Below, in pieces: positions 51,209 to 63,075 of a stretch of DNA of 64,000 bases. The number at the start of each line of letters is the position of its first letter. The first letter of the stretch is position 1. The translations under genes were made by a program, and so were the position numbers. This stretch comes from Hortaea werneckii (lineage: Eukaryota; Ascomycota; Dothideomycetes; Mycosphaerellales; Teratosphaeriaceae). The notes under the pieces are model-generated. The model was not told the DNA's origin and did not search any database. It saw only the letters and a list, made by a program, of their open reading frames with translations. Location of the stretch: positions 124,001-188,000 of the forward strand of contig JBAOKB010000126.1 of the NCBI GenBank assembly GCA_037044905.1, written 5' to 3'.

Positions 51209-52546
51209 AGTACTTGGTGCCAAGTTTTCGCATAGACTATACACGCGCTTTAACACGCGTTTACCTCTCTACTTTAAACCACTAAAACAACACTATGTCG
51301 AGGCCCGTATTAGCTAAGATCTCGTCGAATAGGCAAAAAGGACCTAATCTTTCGATTGCCGACCAAGCGCGGATCTATAGACGCGCTCTTATAGGTGTAG
51401 GAGTAAGCGCTATAGCTAAAGCTAAACAGCTGCCGAAGACTACTATAAGTACTACCTTAAAACATATTAATATACGCGATACCTACGAATTAAGACCTCG
51501 ATCCGGCTGTCTAAAGCTTTATTTAAACCGAGATAAGCGTCGTATATACCGCTATCTACGAAAAGACGTAAAGGCGTAGTATAAGGATATCCGCAAAGCG
51601 ACAGGGTATTAGTTTAGCCTATCTACCTTTTAATAGGTGTTTTAAAAGCTCTATCTAGATTACTAGCGCTATAAGGCCCGCCCTACCCTTACGCCGGCTA
51701 TAGCGAGGTAGAGACTCGATTTTGCGCGTTAGAACCTTAATAGAGACTAGTTAACAGTGCTGTTTAGTAATAAATATAGCGTCGAGCTTAGGGCTAGCAA
51801 AAAGTAGTAGTAGGCCTTTAGATATTTATACGAGAGGTACGCTACGAATAGAGTGTCGACCTATAACAAAAGTAAGGGCCCTCGTGTAATAGTATAGGCA
51901 GCAATTAGTGCCTCTCTTAGCTAAACAGGCCGAATAGAGCTTATAGTTATAAATCGAGACGATAGAGCGCACCGTAGAGGCTTTACTACCGATTTATACC
52001 TCGAAGTACTCTAAGAAGGCCTTATACTAGTCTATAAAGGTTAAGTACTATAGCAAGACAACGCACCTATCTATATAGCACGTCGTACAGTCGACTAGAT
52101 CTATTTATAGGGCATTAACCTATTAATTAACTAGCTACCCTATAGCCCTAACCTTAACCCTATAGAGTACGTCTAGCCTCGGCTTAAAGAGGCTCTCTAT
52201 AAAGTAGCACTACACCTTAAAGACCTTTGTAGGCCTAAACAACAACGCTAAGCTCTTAAAGAGGCTCTACCTTAAGCGTAGGCTAAGATAAAGGACTCTG
52301 TAGTAAGAGGGTACTATAAGAGTATAAGATTACGGCTTTAAGCTGTAATCGACGCTAGTAGATAGTATACAAAGTACTAGATAGATCTAACACATTAAAA
52401 CAAAGCTTAGTCGACGCGCTATCCACTGCTTCGATTGCTGCAACAAAAGCTTCAAAAATGACTAAATAGTAACCTCTTAAAGATTGACACTCATGAAGCT
52501 AAAGCTTACTAAGACCTCGGTACGAAAACTTTCTACTAGTCACTGT
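51209..52546 (+). mobile_element. Tc1/mariner-type DNA transposon, degraded
   Basis: An element of about 1.34 kb has a broken transposase gene. The ends share an inverted AAGTTTTCGYA core (left about 51,222-51,232; right about 52,521-52,531), though the outermost bases diverge, so exact termini are approximate. It is less AT-rich than the neighbouring gypsy DNA, with CpA/TpG kept in places. Its 3' 235 bp are repeated at 3,856-4,090. It forms the border to normal genic DNA. Confidence 0.75.
51295..52400 (+). pseudogene. Tc1/mariner transposase, interrupted
   Basis: The ATG at 51,295 opens 94 codons with a helix-turn-helix-like region (IADQARIYRRALIGVGVSAI). The frame then continues past TAG/TAA stops to about 52,400. 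The downstream part carries DDE-type landmarks QDNAPIY and LPYSPNLNPIEYV near 52,058-52,165, characteristic of Tc1/mariner transposases. At least five stops make it inactive; most are compatible with RIP. Confidence 0.85.
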
Positions 52547-52930
52547 AGCTAGATCTAAGTCTAGCTCTATAGTATATAAGTACATAACATAACTAGTTGT
52601 TCCTAAACTATAACTAAGCTTTACCTTAAAGCAATCGTGCATTAAAGCACGTAGCCGTCCGCCTATCCGGCCGTGCCGTAATGCCTTAGGCACTTACTGC
52701 CCAAAAGGTCTTACTTGGGAGGTAGTCACTTACTTGACTAGTCGGATCGCTCGACAATTTGGTCGGCATGTATGCGGCGAACGGTGTGGATACATCAGAT
52801 AATGCGTAGTCAGCGTGGCATCAAAGGCCGAGGTGCTGCTGTTCAAATAGCAGTGATGGTCCCAAAAACGTAGCTTCCAACTCTTTGTCTTTTCCCGACA
52901 ACAACACCTCACTTCACATACAACTTCACG
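52547..52930. promoter_or_regulatory. Transition from transposon block to genes; aldolase promoter region
   Basis: Base composition returns to normal between about 52,620 and 52,700. The rest is the upstream region of the aldolase. A pyrimidine-rich, ACAACAACACCTCAC-type leader precedes the ATG, as is common in fungal genes. Confidence 0.4.
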
Positions 52931-53990
52931 ATGCCTTCGAACGAACATGGTGTATCGACAATCAGAGATTCTACATCTCACTCTTTCCCACCGGGCATTC
53001 ATGTGCCGTCACTGACATTCTTCGACTCCTCGCACCGACAAGAGATAGATTGGGAGACACAGAGTAAACATTTCGACTTCCTCATCCGGTCCGGAATCCA
53101 TGGAGTTGTATTGGCTGGCACAAACGGCGAAGCAATCGCTCTTAGCAGATCAGAGAAGGCAGCGCTTGTGCGTCGGACGAGAGAAGTGGCACAGGCTGCA
53201 GGCAAGCCTCAGCTACCGATCACTCTTGGTACGAGCGGCACTAGCACAAGAGATGTCATCGACGATTGCATCGCAGGCAAAGAAGCTGGCGCCGATTTCG
53301 TACTTGTCCTGGTGCCTAGCTTCTTCCACTTTGCCATGTCTAAGGACGCAATCTGCGAGTTCTTCGAGGAAGTGGGTGACCAAAGCCCAGTACCTGTGTT
53401 GATATACAATTTCCCGGGAGTTGCGGCGGGTCTCAATGTGGATTCCTCGATGTTGGACCGCCTTGCGAAACATCCTAACATCGCCGGAGTTAAGGTAAGT
53501 CCTTGAGCAAACAATAGGCTGAGCCACACGAAGGGCATTGCTAACATTTGGTTTGTAGCTTACTTGTGGCGGCATAGCCAAGGTAACTCGACTCTCGGCA
53601 ACTTATCCGTCATCACAGTTCTGCGCCTTGGCCGGCCAAAGTGATTGGCTCGTACCTGCTCTATCGGTCGGCGGTACAGGCTGTGTGACGGGCGTTGGTA
53701 ACCTGTATCCCAAGGTTTGTCTTGCCATTTATGACCTGTACTTGGCAGGCGATGTTGAGATGGCGCAAAAGCTGCAGTACAAGCTGGGGACGGCAGAGCT
53801 CGGATTTGGAGACGGTGGCATCAATGGGACAAAATGGATCGTTGGTGAACTGCTAGGATATCCAGAAGATTCGCGAGATTGCCGGAGACCTTACCCACGA
53901 TTCACCGACAAAGAGAAGCAGAAGTGGATATCTGACCAAGTCAGAACCATCGAAGCCGATGAACATCGCCTGCGCAAGCTAGACCGTTAA
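52931..53990 (+). CDS. DapA-family (DHDPS/KDG-type) aldolase
   Basis: Two exons, 52931-53494 and 53559-53990, with a 64-nt GTAAGT...TAG intron, give 331 residues. The protein is a class I aldolase of the dihydrodipicolinate synthase/N-acetylneuraminate lyase family. It shows GTNGE at 63-67 (the GTTGE pyruvate-binding loop), the catalytic Tyr in YNFPG (Tyr159) and the Schiff-base lysine in AGVKLTCGG (Lys188). The intron falls immediately after that lysine codon. Fungal relatives include 2-keto-3-deoxy-sugar-acid aldolases, among them the galacturonate-pathway enzyme (GaaC/LGA1 type), and 4-hydroxy-2-oxoglutarate aldolase-like proteins. The substrate cannot be decided by eye. The polygalacturonase 3 kb away makes a galacturonate role worth considering. 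Confidence 0.9.
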
Positions 53991-54055
53991 ATGCAATGAT
54001 GCAGATCAAACATGTATCCTCTGAGGCGCGCTGCCTATCGTCACGAAATAATTCT

Positions 54056-55899
54056 TCATACGACAGCAAAAGACATGTTGAACAAATCCATCGAAGTTTG
54101 TCGGACGTCGGCTCGTTGCTTCGTGGAGTCCTGCCGGCGATGCACCTCCTCAAGTACGTCCGCAATAGGCCGAGCGTTGGAAGCAACGCTCTGCATCCCT
54201 CGAATGGACTGGATCATGGTTCTCCTTTCTTCAAGGTTATCCTCCTCGCAACACGCCATCAAAAGCGGCCAAATGAAGTTGACTGGGAGGGGCTCTCTTG
54301 CTTCTTCCAGCAACCGCGCAATGCGCTTGATCGTAGAGCGTGCTCGGAGAACGTCGGCTGTGGGAGGAAGGTGCTTATGGGCAACTCTTGTAGACATCAG
54401 TAGACTGAGAATCACTTGGACTTGATCAAGACCGATCATTTTACTTACCTGTGCAGATGGATGAACGAGCTCTCATAGTTCGCCCAATAAGTCCTGTAGC
54501 TTCGCGTAATGGCAACTGCTATGTCGGGTGCAAGGTGTCGCTCTGTCAAAGAGCCAGCCACAGCATGATCCATTAGGGCAGGCCGTTGCGTTTCGAGTGT
54601 TTTGAGATCTCTGAGAATGCCCGCCGCGACTGACATGACCTCTGTCTCATCTTCGACCGTACCCCGAGATCGATGCCAAGGATCGATGTTGCTGACGCGA
54701 GCCATGATGGACTGCACTCCTTGATAGAAGACAATTCCAGGAGTGTATAAGATGTCAAAGAGAATTTCCTCAATCTCAGCGTCCACACCGACACTTATGC
54801 CTGTGTGAGTGGGCGCAGAATCCCGTGCGGTCTTGTCCGGTGTGAGAGCGGCATCTTCTGTTGCAGCAAGAAATGCGCCGTCACCACCTGCCGATGACGT
54901 TCGGGCGTCGACCAATCTAATCCAAGAGATCAATCTTCTTTCGATGGATGTCAGCGCTGGCCCCTTGTGGTTCCGCACGATGACGGATGCATCACGCAAC
55001 AATGCCTGTGCTTCGCTTACTCGATTGGTGAGTAGGTCGCAATATGAAAGGAAGAATACGGCAGCCAACGGTGGTTGCAGCCGAGAAGAGTTTGCTGTCT
55101 CTGTTGTCCCCGACTCCTCTTTAGCGAGGAAGCTCGAGAGCTCCATGCTGGCCTTTTGGTAATGCATTCTATGTTCTGAATTCACAAGTGCCCTATCACT
55201 GCTGACCTCCAACGCCGAAAATGCCATAATGGAGTGACGGACCATAGGTGACTTGGCACATAGAGAGGCAAACAACATCTTGGTGGATGTCCACCTTGGG
55301 CCGACTTCTATTGCTGCAAGTATGGGCGGTACTACTGACGCAAGGAAATGTTCAACCAAAGCGTGACCACCAAGATCTGCAGAAGAGGCTGGTGAAACAG
55401 TCTCAGCTCCTGACTGGACATCATTCATCACATTTGCTTGAGTATGATGATTCGGCGGCGTATAGGGCCTTAGATCCAAGCCTTGGACGTTGGCGAGGGT
55501 GGCAGGGTTTGTCGGGTCCGCTTGGGCAGGGTCAAGAGGCCCGGTGCCTGCAAACCAATCTAGGAAGGTCGGGTCGCCAGCAGATGTGTCTTGCCAGATT
55601 GCACTATTGAAATCCCACTCATCGAAGACGTTCTCGGAGCCAAAATCAAAAGTTTGACTGCTGGGCAGAGATGACGATGGTGCAATCGCTGCAGGGTTTG
55701 CAGAAGTCTGCGAGCTGTCTCTGTTGACTTGGACTGGCCTCCATAGACACTGTAGGTTCAGCCGCTCACAGTGGCCGCATCTTGGCCGTTGCTCATTACA
55801 GCGCACTTTTCGTCTCCGGCAAGTCAGACATCCCGTTTTTGATCGCGCTGGTCTCTGAACGCGTCCTGATCCGGTGGATGAGTTGCTCGGGGGAGACAT
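54056..55899 (-). CDS. Zn2Cys6 fungal transcription factor
   Basis: Two exons on the minus strand, 55899-54449 and 54386-54056, with a 62-nt intron, give 593 residues. The acceptor 18 nt upstream (44-nt intron) is also in frame. The DNA-binding domain is a clean C-x2-C-x6-C-x6-C-x2-C-x6-C cluster with cysteines at 24, 27, 34, 41, 44 and 51, preceded by a basic stretch. The rest resembles the fungal-specific transcription factor domain (Fungal_trans_2 type), with helices such as HALVEHFLASVVPPILAAI. It acts in the nucleus as a pathway regulator; targets are unknown. It is convergent with the aldolase (65 bp apart) and divergent from the polygalacturonase. A role in pectin or sugar-acid use is only inferred from neighbours. 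Confidence 0.92.
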
Positions 55900-57043
55900 C
55901 GTTGAAGAGTCTCATTACGGCGTATACATGAGCTTTTGAGTGTGCGCGATAGCACCCGACGACGATAGCAATTGGTTTATAGTGGAGGCAGAGAGATTGA
56001 TCAGCTCTGGAGTGGCTGAGATCGCAGCTTTTGAGCAACCTAACCTGGAAGGCACGACCCGGGAGACGCTATTCCAGCACTTGGTACCAAGCCTGAGGCA
56101 TAACTTTGCAGGCGGCTCTGTCCGCGCCGGATGTCTCCCGCTTGCCATGTGAAGTTGCGATCGTCGGGGTCCACCTGGCGAAAGGACCGAGATCTGTTCT
56201 GCCCTATTTGCTTCCAAACCGCGGTCTTCCTATGTGAATTTGGACGGGATCGACCGGAAATCGACTGATTGCTGAGAGACACGGGCATCGCGTCTGAGCA
56301 CGATATCGGCGGTGCCGTTGGGATCGATCAGATTCGTCGGCTCGAAAGAAGGCGATGATCTGTGACAATATTAGTGAAGAAAGGGACAGGTTATCCAGCT
56401 ATCCAGAGCGCAAAATCAATTCACCGTAGAAAGGAACTTGAGATCGCCGTTCAACTTTCAGCACCTCCATTATGCACGATGCGTCTGAACAAGACAACTA
56501 CACCTGACGATCCGGAAATGTGACAGCCTTGGCCTCCATTCGTCTTGACGAGCTTAACTCAAGTTAAGCATGTCGGCATCGTTTTCCGCGAATGATGGTT
56601 TCACCATGGCCTCGCTTACGGAGCTAGGCGGGGATGCCCATTCCCATCCTTACCGATCCTTCCTGGCTGCCGGTTTCGTATTCTTCCAGACTTCTTGCAA
56701 AGTGGATATCCGAGGGGCTCGGAGTAGTAACGCCTCCAATCGTTGTGCAGGATGCCCCGATAGGTGCTTACAGAGCCTTGTTACAGCAATGATGGTGCCC
56801 TAATTCGAGGATATCCTCTCCTACTGATCCTATGCGTCCGGTGAAATGCCATATTGAGTGTAGCAAGCGAGAAGAGGTGACGCGACATCATTCGAACGAT
56901 ATCTCCGAATGGATCATGGGGTGAAATGATTGCAACGAAGACATATAAGAAGACCTGCAGACCCCCAAGCTATCCCGCATCAACAACCTCCATCTTAACT
57001 ACCTTCCTTCCTGTATCGTCCTTCATTAACTTTGCGAAAAAGT
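55900..57043. promoter_or_regulatory. Divergent intergenic region, regulator / polygalacturonase
   Basis: This 1.1-kb non-coding region lies between the Zn2Cys6 gene (minus) and the endopolygalacturonase (plus). It contains the polygalacturonase TATA box. A 77-codon frame at 56,570-56,803 has no recognisable domain and is not called. It probably holds regulatory sites for both genes. Confidence 0.45.
56943..56948 (+). promoter_or_regulatory. TATA-like element of polygalacturonase
   Basis: ATATAA lies about 100 nt before the ATG at 57,044, followed by a pyrimidine-rich leader. Confidence 0.45.
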
Positions 57044-58298
57044 ATGCCTTCCGTTTCCTCTGCACTCGCCCTCGCGCTGGCGCTTGGGCAGACTGCTGTC
57101 CAAGGCAGCCCAGTTGCGCCTATGGTCACGCCGCCACCCAACCCGGCGGACGTTCAGAAGAGGGCCGATTCTTGTACCTTCTCTGGCTCCAACGGTGCCT
57201 CTTCTGCGAGCGCTTCACAGGGAAGCTGCTCGACCATCGTTCTGTCCGATATCGCTGTCCCCGCTGGCGAGACACTCAAGCTCAATGACTTGGAAGATGG
57301 CACTCACGTTAGTTGACACCAAAAGACCGATCAAACTTATGGTACCTAATGTGACGAGAACAGGTCATCTTCGAGGGCACCACGACCTTCGGCTATGAGG
57401 AGTGGGACGGTCCTTTGATCCGTATTGCCGGAACCGACATCACGGTCACTGGTGCCGAAGGCAACTTGATCGATGGCGATGGAAGCCGGTGGTGGGACGG
57501 CGAGGGCACGAACGGCGGCGTCGACAAGCCCAAGTTCTTCTACGCCCACAAGCTCCACGGCGACTCCATTATCAAGGGCCTGAACATCAAGAACACGCCT
57601 GTCCAAGCCATCAGCGTCAACGACGCTACAGGGCTGACAATCCAGGATGTCACGATCGACAACACCGACGGCGATGACAACGGCGGCCACAACACTGACT
57701 GCTACGATGTTTCGGAGAGTGACTCGATCACTATCAAGGGCGCGGTTTGCAAGAACCAGGACGTAAGTTGATTCCAGCAACACTCTACTCACGAGTCACA
57801 CTCTAACATTTCATGAAGGACTGCCTTGCCATCAACTCCGGCTCCAACATCGCTTTCACCGGCGGACAATGCTCCGGCGGCCACGGAATTTCCATCGGCT
57901 CTGTCGGCGGCCGCGACAACAACACCGTCGCCGGGGTGAACATTGAGGACTCTTCGGTCGAGGACTCCACCAACGGCATCCGTATCAAGACCATCTCCGG
58001 CGAGGAGGGTTCTGTCTCTGGCATCACCTACAAGGATGTCACGATGTCCGGTATCACCAAGCACGGCATCAAGTTCGAGCAGGACTATGAAAACGGCAGC
58101 CCGACTGGTACTCCCACTGACGGTGTCCCGATCACGGACGTCACGCTGGACGGTGTGACCGGCTCTGTTACTGACGATGCTGAGCGCGTCTATATCCTTT
58201 GCGCTGCTTGCTCTGACTGGACCTGGTCGGGCGTCGATATCGCCGGTGGCGAAGCTAGCGACGACTGCGAGGGTGTGCCGGATGGTGCCTCTTGCTAA
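57044..58298 (+). CDS. Secreted endopolygalacturonase (GH28)
   Basis: Three exons, 57044-57307, 57364-57762 and 57819-58298, with two 56-nt introns, give 380 residues. The enzyme hydrolyses alpha-1,4-galacturonosyl bonds in pectin homogalacturonan outside the cell. A signal peptide (about residues 1-20) precedes a short propeptide ending in Lys39-Arg40, a Kex2-type site. The GH28 catalytic motifs are complete: NTD at 198-200, DD at 221-222, GHG around His243 and RIK at 276-278. The second intron lies exactly between the two aspartates of DD. Paired C-terminal cysteines match the family. All residues needed for activity are present, so it should be functional, consistent with a plant-associated lifestyle. 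Confidence 0.96.
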
Positions 58299-58830
58299 AC
58301 TCGATCCGACAAGTAAATCCCAGAATAGCTTTCTAAGGCTTCAGATCCCGATCTTTATCGCATGGGCTATCTCCGCGAACAGCCAGCCTTGTCTTCTTTT
58401 AACTGTAGTTAGCCATTGTATTTACGTGGTGCGCATCCCATTGGCTGCTCTTCATCCCACTACCTGCTCAATTAGTCCTTTTGTCATCGTCGCCCGACAA
58501 TTGCTTGCTCGGACGGCACTCGTGCAAACAAGAAGATGTCACAAAGCTCGTGTGCTGCTCCTGAAGCTCTACTAAAAGCGAGGCCAACATACAACAAAGC
58601 TGCCGCTCATTTAACGCCCGCAGGGCTATTGGTGGCATAGAAGGAGGCATCTCTCATTTCAGAGTCGCGAAACAACTAGATCTTGAAAACTTTTCGTCCG
58701 ATACGTATCCATCATACCTATGCATTGAATCATAACTACCTTTGCTGCCTCAATGACCGAGACCGCGCTGCTAAAGCTTCAGCGGTGAATCACCCGGCTA
58801 TAAGGGCCCCAGAGTGTCCCACAGCGCCGC
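58299..58830. other. Convergent 3' intergenic region
   Basis: This is 530 bp between the ends of the polygalacturonase and the isomerase genes. No gene or repeat was recognised; 3' UTRs are expected here. Confidence 0.35.
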
Positions 58831-60245
58831 TTACATCTTACCATTGACAGCATCCGACTTCTTGGGCTCCAGCTCACAGAACGCTTTGAAGGTCACAAAG
58901 GGCTCCTCACCAATGTTCTCCACGACACACTCCGCCGTCGCACCGACGAAGTAGACCCATCCCTCCTTGAGCTCCTCCTTCTTCGGCCCAACACTGATAG
59001 TCCCCTGTCCAGCCGTGCAGATAATCACGGAGGGACCATCCAGCGGCTCGAACGTGACCTTGCTCCCCGCCGAGTTCAGCGACGTGCGCACGACAGCGAA
59101 CTCATCGATCGGCGGATCGTACAGCATAGCGCTACTCTGGCTGGTGTACGCCGCAGCGTTGAGCTTACACATGGCGTAGTCGGTGGGGGCCATCTTCTGC
59201 TCCTCGATCGGGGCGTAGCTGTACGTCAGCATCTCGGTCAGGGTGTCGACGTCCTTGAACTTGGGCGTGAAGCCCGCGCGCACGACGTTGTCCGAGCTGG
59301 CCATGCATTCGATGATGTCGCCGCTGAGGTAGGCGTGGATGTCGTCGGCCTTGAGGAACATGGCTTCGCCGACCGAGAGCTGGATGTAATTGAGGAAGAA
59401 GGTCACGAAGAGGCCGATGTCGGCGGGGAATTGGGAGTCGAGGCGGAGCATGAGGTCGGAGAGGGTTTTGCCGGAGGACGACTCGGTGCCGCCAGCGGCA
59501 AAGGATGCTCCTTCTTGCTTGGCCTGGGTGATCAGCTGTGTGGCCTGCTGCTGGATGTCTTCGGGCTTCGACTGCATGAGAGCCTTGAAGGCTTGTTGGA
59601 GCGCAACCTTGTTCTTCTTCGCTTGTGTCTCGTCGGTGCTTGTTTCCTGACCCTTGACGGTGTCTTCAAAGCTCTTCGCAGCCTGCTCGCCCACCAACTG
59701 CCTCAAGCTGGGTACGCTTTTGAGGAAGTGTACTATCTCCGCAAGAGGTCTGAAGCCACAAAGACCGTCAAATGGCGTGATCGCGATGGTCATCTCAGGT
59801 TTGTGGTTGTCGTCCGGGTAGTTCTTTCCATCTCTTTGGTGCAGCTGCTCCGCAAGCTTCTTGTTCGGGTGGGCTTGTATACTCAATGCCTTCTGTATTG
59901 ACAGGACTTTGAACAAGAACGGAAGCTTGTTGTCATACTTCTCGGCTATCTGCGGACTCAGTAGTTGTTGGTTGTCTTGCACGAGGTCGAGGAGGGTTCG
60001 GCCAGTGGTCAAGTCTTTGGAGGGATTGGAGGGATGAGTTCCCATCCAAAGCTCCGCATAGGGTTTGTCATTCTGAATGGAGAAATCGGACTGGGGAGTA
60101 GCAGAGGCGAAGCGGGCAGCAGCTGAGTCTTTGCCCAACTTGCCCCATTCATAGCTGTTACATCCTGAGGTGTGTCAGCGACAGTCGCGTCAATGTGGAA
60201 AGTAGTAGACGTACCGCATTGTAGGCGGAGGAGGGGGACTTGCAT
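58831..60245 (-). CDS. Mannose-6-phosphate isomerase, type I
   Basis: Two exons on the minus strand, 60245-60215 (31 nt) and 60164-58831, with a 50-nt intron, give 454 residues. The tiny first exon encodes [10 protein letters not shown], and splicing yields the conserved [12 protein letters not shown]-terminus. The enzyme interconverts fructose-6-phosphate and mannose-6-phosphate in the cytosol, the entry to GDP-mannose for glycosylation and cell wall mannan. The family signatures are present: [12 protein letters not shown], the zinc-binding [14 protein letters not shown] with HKPEM downstream, and [17 protein letters not shown] followed by [15 protein letters not shown]. Length is normal for fungal PMI. 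It is divergent from SGF29 and convergent with the polygalacturonase, and probably housekeeping. Confidence 0.96.
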
Positions 60246-60786
60246 TCTGGCGGATTTCACAATCTAATGGTGCAGCTCTCAAGTATCTGGATGATCAGTA
60301 AGGTGAAGTGTTGGACATTCAACGCGTGGTGAATTTTCCTGGGCGGTCTATCATCTAGAACACGCTGTTATAGGCAATTATACCATCACCCCCACGTCAC
60401 GTCGAGTCGGCGTTCTCCCCCACCATCAAGAGCAAAGCTGCCGGAGCAGTTACTCCATCTAACTCAGGGCAGCATTGTTGATGCGAAATTACTTGAGAAA
60501 TCATTCCCTGGGCATCGAACTTTTGGCGCCAGATAAGTAAACTTAGCTTGTTTTTGTTTGGGATCTCCTTGAAATTTAATCGATTGAAGCTCACTCCGCC
60601 ACGCTCGCCCGCTTGCTTCCGAGCCGCATGGCAACTTTAATCCAAGGGTCTGGGCACCGCTGCTTCCCACTACATCTCATCACATACCTTGACAGCTCCG
60701 CACATCAGCTTTCTTCCTACCTTCGCAATTCGAACATCTTTCTTTTGGCGTTGGGAGTTACGGCTTAAATATTAGCACCACGAATC
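60246..60786. promoter_or_regulatory. Bidirectional promoter, isomerase / SGF29
   Basis: This 541-bp region lies between divergent starts. It is partly AT-rich but not RIP-like (CpA and TpG are frequent). No specific element is assigned. Confidence 0.4.
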
Positions 60787-62405
60787 ATGTCTTCACGAAA
60801 CAGGGGTCGCGCGAACCATAATAATCAGGATGCCGACGAAGAGCGCCGACTCTGGGCGGAAATTAAGACCAGAGCGAGGGATGTCAAGGAAATGACAGTA
60901 TGTAAAACATTCCCTTTCGGCTTTATTTATCTTTTTTTTTTTTCAGAATATTTGGTTCCCTTAATCGCGCAAGACACTCGAAGTCCATCATTCTCAATGT
61001 ACACTATGTACCCGTCCAGGGACCTGCCCTGCGTGAGCCACTACAGCTAAGCTCGAGGCACATTGTGTACCACCTCCCCCTAGGCACATCTCTTTAAGAC
61101 TGGAATACGATAAGCTCGGCATGATTCGTCCTTCTGTTGTTGTGGACCTTCATGCCCTCAATGGGCAGGAGCCCCGAGCCTTTTCTTTCTTTCTTCGATT
61201 CTTATTTTATTTTGTTTTGCAAGACACAATAACTCCGATCGCTGCAATTTCGATGGTTACCATTAAATTGATCTACGACTTTCGACGCTTGTCTTGGTCT
61301 TTGCTTCTGCATTAGCTAAGACATGCTGCAGGCTCGCTCAGATGCCATAGGCTTCGAGATTGTGGACCTTGAAGGGCAGCAAGCCGGACTGATAGATTCA
61401 GGGAAGCCGGCATCAGCTTCCATCGGCGACAAGCTCGAAGCGCTCTATCGCGAAAATGTCAAGCTTTGCGAGGATGTGCAGCACATCATACAAGGAAACG
61501 CCAACGAGATGAACCTGTTGGACTCCATCAAGATCCTGGCCGGGCTGAGAGAGGCAAGCGAGGAGTCTGCAGCCGCAGCCGCACTTCAATCCGGTGGCTC
61601 CCAGGGAAGAGAAAGAGCGGCTGCGGCTGGTGGACGAAACGCCGGAGGAAAAGCAAAGCGAGCAGTAAGTGGTAGCGGAGCGAAGGGAGGAAATGCTGCC
61701 GCCGTAGCTGCCGAAGAAGCAGATGAAGGCGGTGCGAGCAGTGCAGCGGCATCACCGCGCATCAATCTCTCCGCCAACCGTCTTGGAACAGAGTCGAAAG
61801 GCACAGCCAGCTCCCGCGCAAACTCCATACCGGCTACCCGCGAAACCTCTGTCAAGCTCGAAGACGGCGCGGAAAGTGTGGCGAGCTCCGGAAACGATGC
61901 TGTGCCGCCGTCAACGACCAGCACAGTACCTTCCACGACACCATCAGTCGGCGGCAAGCTCACTAGCGGATCCTCTCGCCCTTCCAACCGCCTGGTCCTT
62001 AAAATGGGCGAAGTAGTCTTCTGTCGCCACACCCCCAAGTCTTCATCCGGAGAGAACCCAGAAGGCGAAGGCATACTATGCCGCGTCACGGCCGTCATCG
62101 GCGAAGGCAAGCAACGCCGGTACGAAGTCCAAGACGCCGATACATCCGGCGAAGCGCCACCACCGCAACGCGCCTCGGTCTCGCAGCTCATCCAGATCCC
62201 GGAGAGCAACCGCGGACTGGTTTCTTTGGAGAAAGGGAAAGGTGTTCTGGCGCAGTATCCGGACACCACGACCTTCTACAAGGCCGAAGTCAGCGACACC
62301 TGGCGGGGTGGCAAAGATGGGGATACGTCGCTGGTTAAGCTTATGTTTGAGGGTGACGAGGGGGTCAGGGAGGTCGAGAGGAGGTTTGTGTTGAGTGAGA
62401 AGTAG
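60787..62405 (+). CDS. SGF29: SAGA complex subunit SGF29 (tandem Tudor)
   Basis: The model is exon 1 at 60787-60897 and exon 2 at 61332-62405, giving 394 residues. The joining intron of 434 nt is unusually long and may hide a small exon. The N-terminus is a polar helix (EERRLWAEIKTRARDVKEM), continued after the intron by SDAIGFEIVDLE. The middle is low-complexity, rich in Ala, Gly and Ser. The C-terminal ~145 residues form the SGF29 tandem Tudor domain (GEGILCRVTAVIGEGKQRRYEVQDAD, then KGVLAQYPDTTTFYKAEV and the final aromatic VERRFVL). This domain reads H3K4 methylation and helps recruit the SAGA acetyltransferase. The acceptor at 61,330 is CTGCAG. Identity is firm; the 5' structure is less so. 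Confidence 0.9.
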
Positions 62406-63075
62406 TGCGCTCACGATGATGGAGTGAGGATTAGGCTTATGCGGACATTCTTGGTTTGAAGGAAATGACTGTTCGAACCGAGGCTGGGACTGTTGTGAAT
62501 GGTTCCTACTATTGTTATCGCGGAAATTTGAATGTTTCTAAAAAGCTTGCCGTGGATGCAAGGATTGTATGCACGTTGTACTTAATGGGCGATGACTACT
62601 AAACAGCACTAACACGAGATCTGAGAGCTAGTACTTGCATGAGTGGCGCGCACGAACGCCAGAGGCAAAGATGAGGTGAATGCCGTCTTTGCCCCCATTC
62701 ACAAGCAATGTCCCGATAAGCTCCCGAAGCGCGTGACTACTCAAGGCTGCGGCGCATAAGACTCTTCTTATCTGGCTTCTTTTCTGAGTTGACAACTTCG
62801 AAATCTTCAACGTCTTGATCTTTCCACACTTCCACACTTTCACCCACTGATACTTCCACACTTCGACACACGGACATTTCGACTTCTTCATACTTTGTCA
62901 CCTCGACATATTGACGTTCACGACCTTTCCTTTCGACAATCTCCAGCTTCTAAGCTTCTCCATCACTCATACCTCCTTTCCCTTGACTTCTCGGCGTTCT
63001 ACTTTTCCACATTGGGCGGGATTGAACGACTCTTGTTCACTCATAAAACATTCATCTCCATCCACTCCGAGAGCG
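62406..63075. other. Intergenic; CT-rich promoter of the 2EXR gene
   Basis: No gene was recognised. From about 62,790 to 63,070 the plus strand is pyrimidine-rich with short reiterations of CTTCCACAC and TTTCGAC, typical of a fungal promoter and 5' UTR. Confidence 0.4.

Noticed and set aside
56730..56740. CCTCCAAT in the polygalacturonase promoter as a galacturonate-responsive element (CCNCCAA)
   Set aside because: One match of a six-base motif is expected by chance about every 2 kb on two strands; no second copy was found upstream of the aldolase.
56570..56803. 77-codon plus-strand frame upstream of polygalacturonase
   Set aside because: No recognisable domain, no intron-linked partners, and it lies in the promoter region; likely chance.
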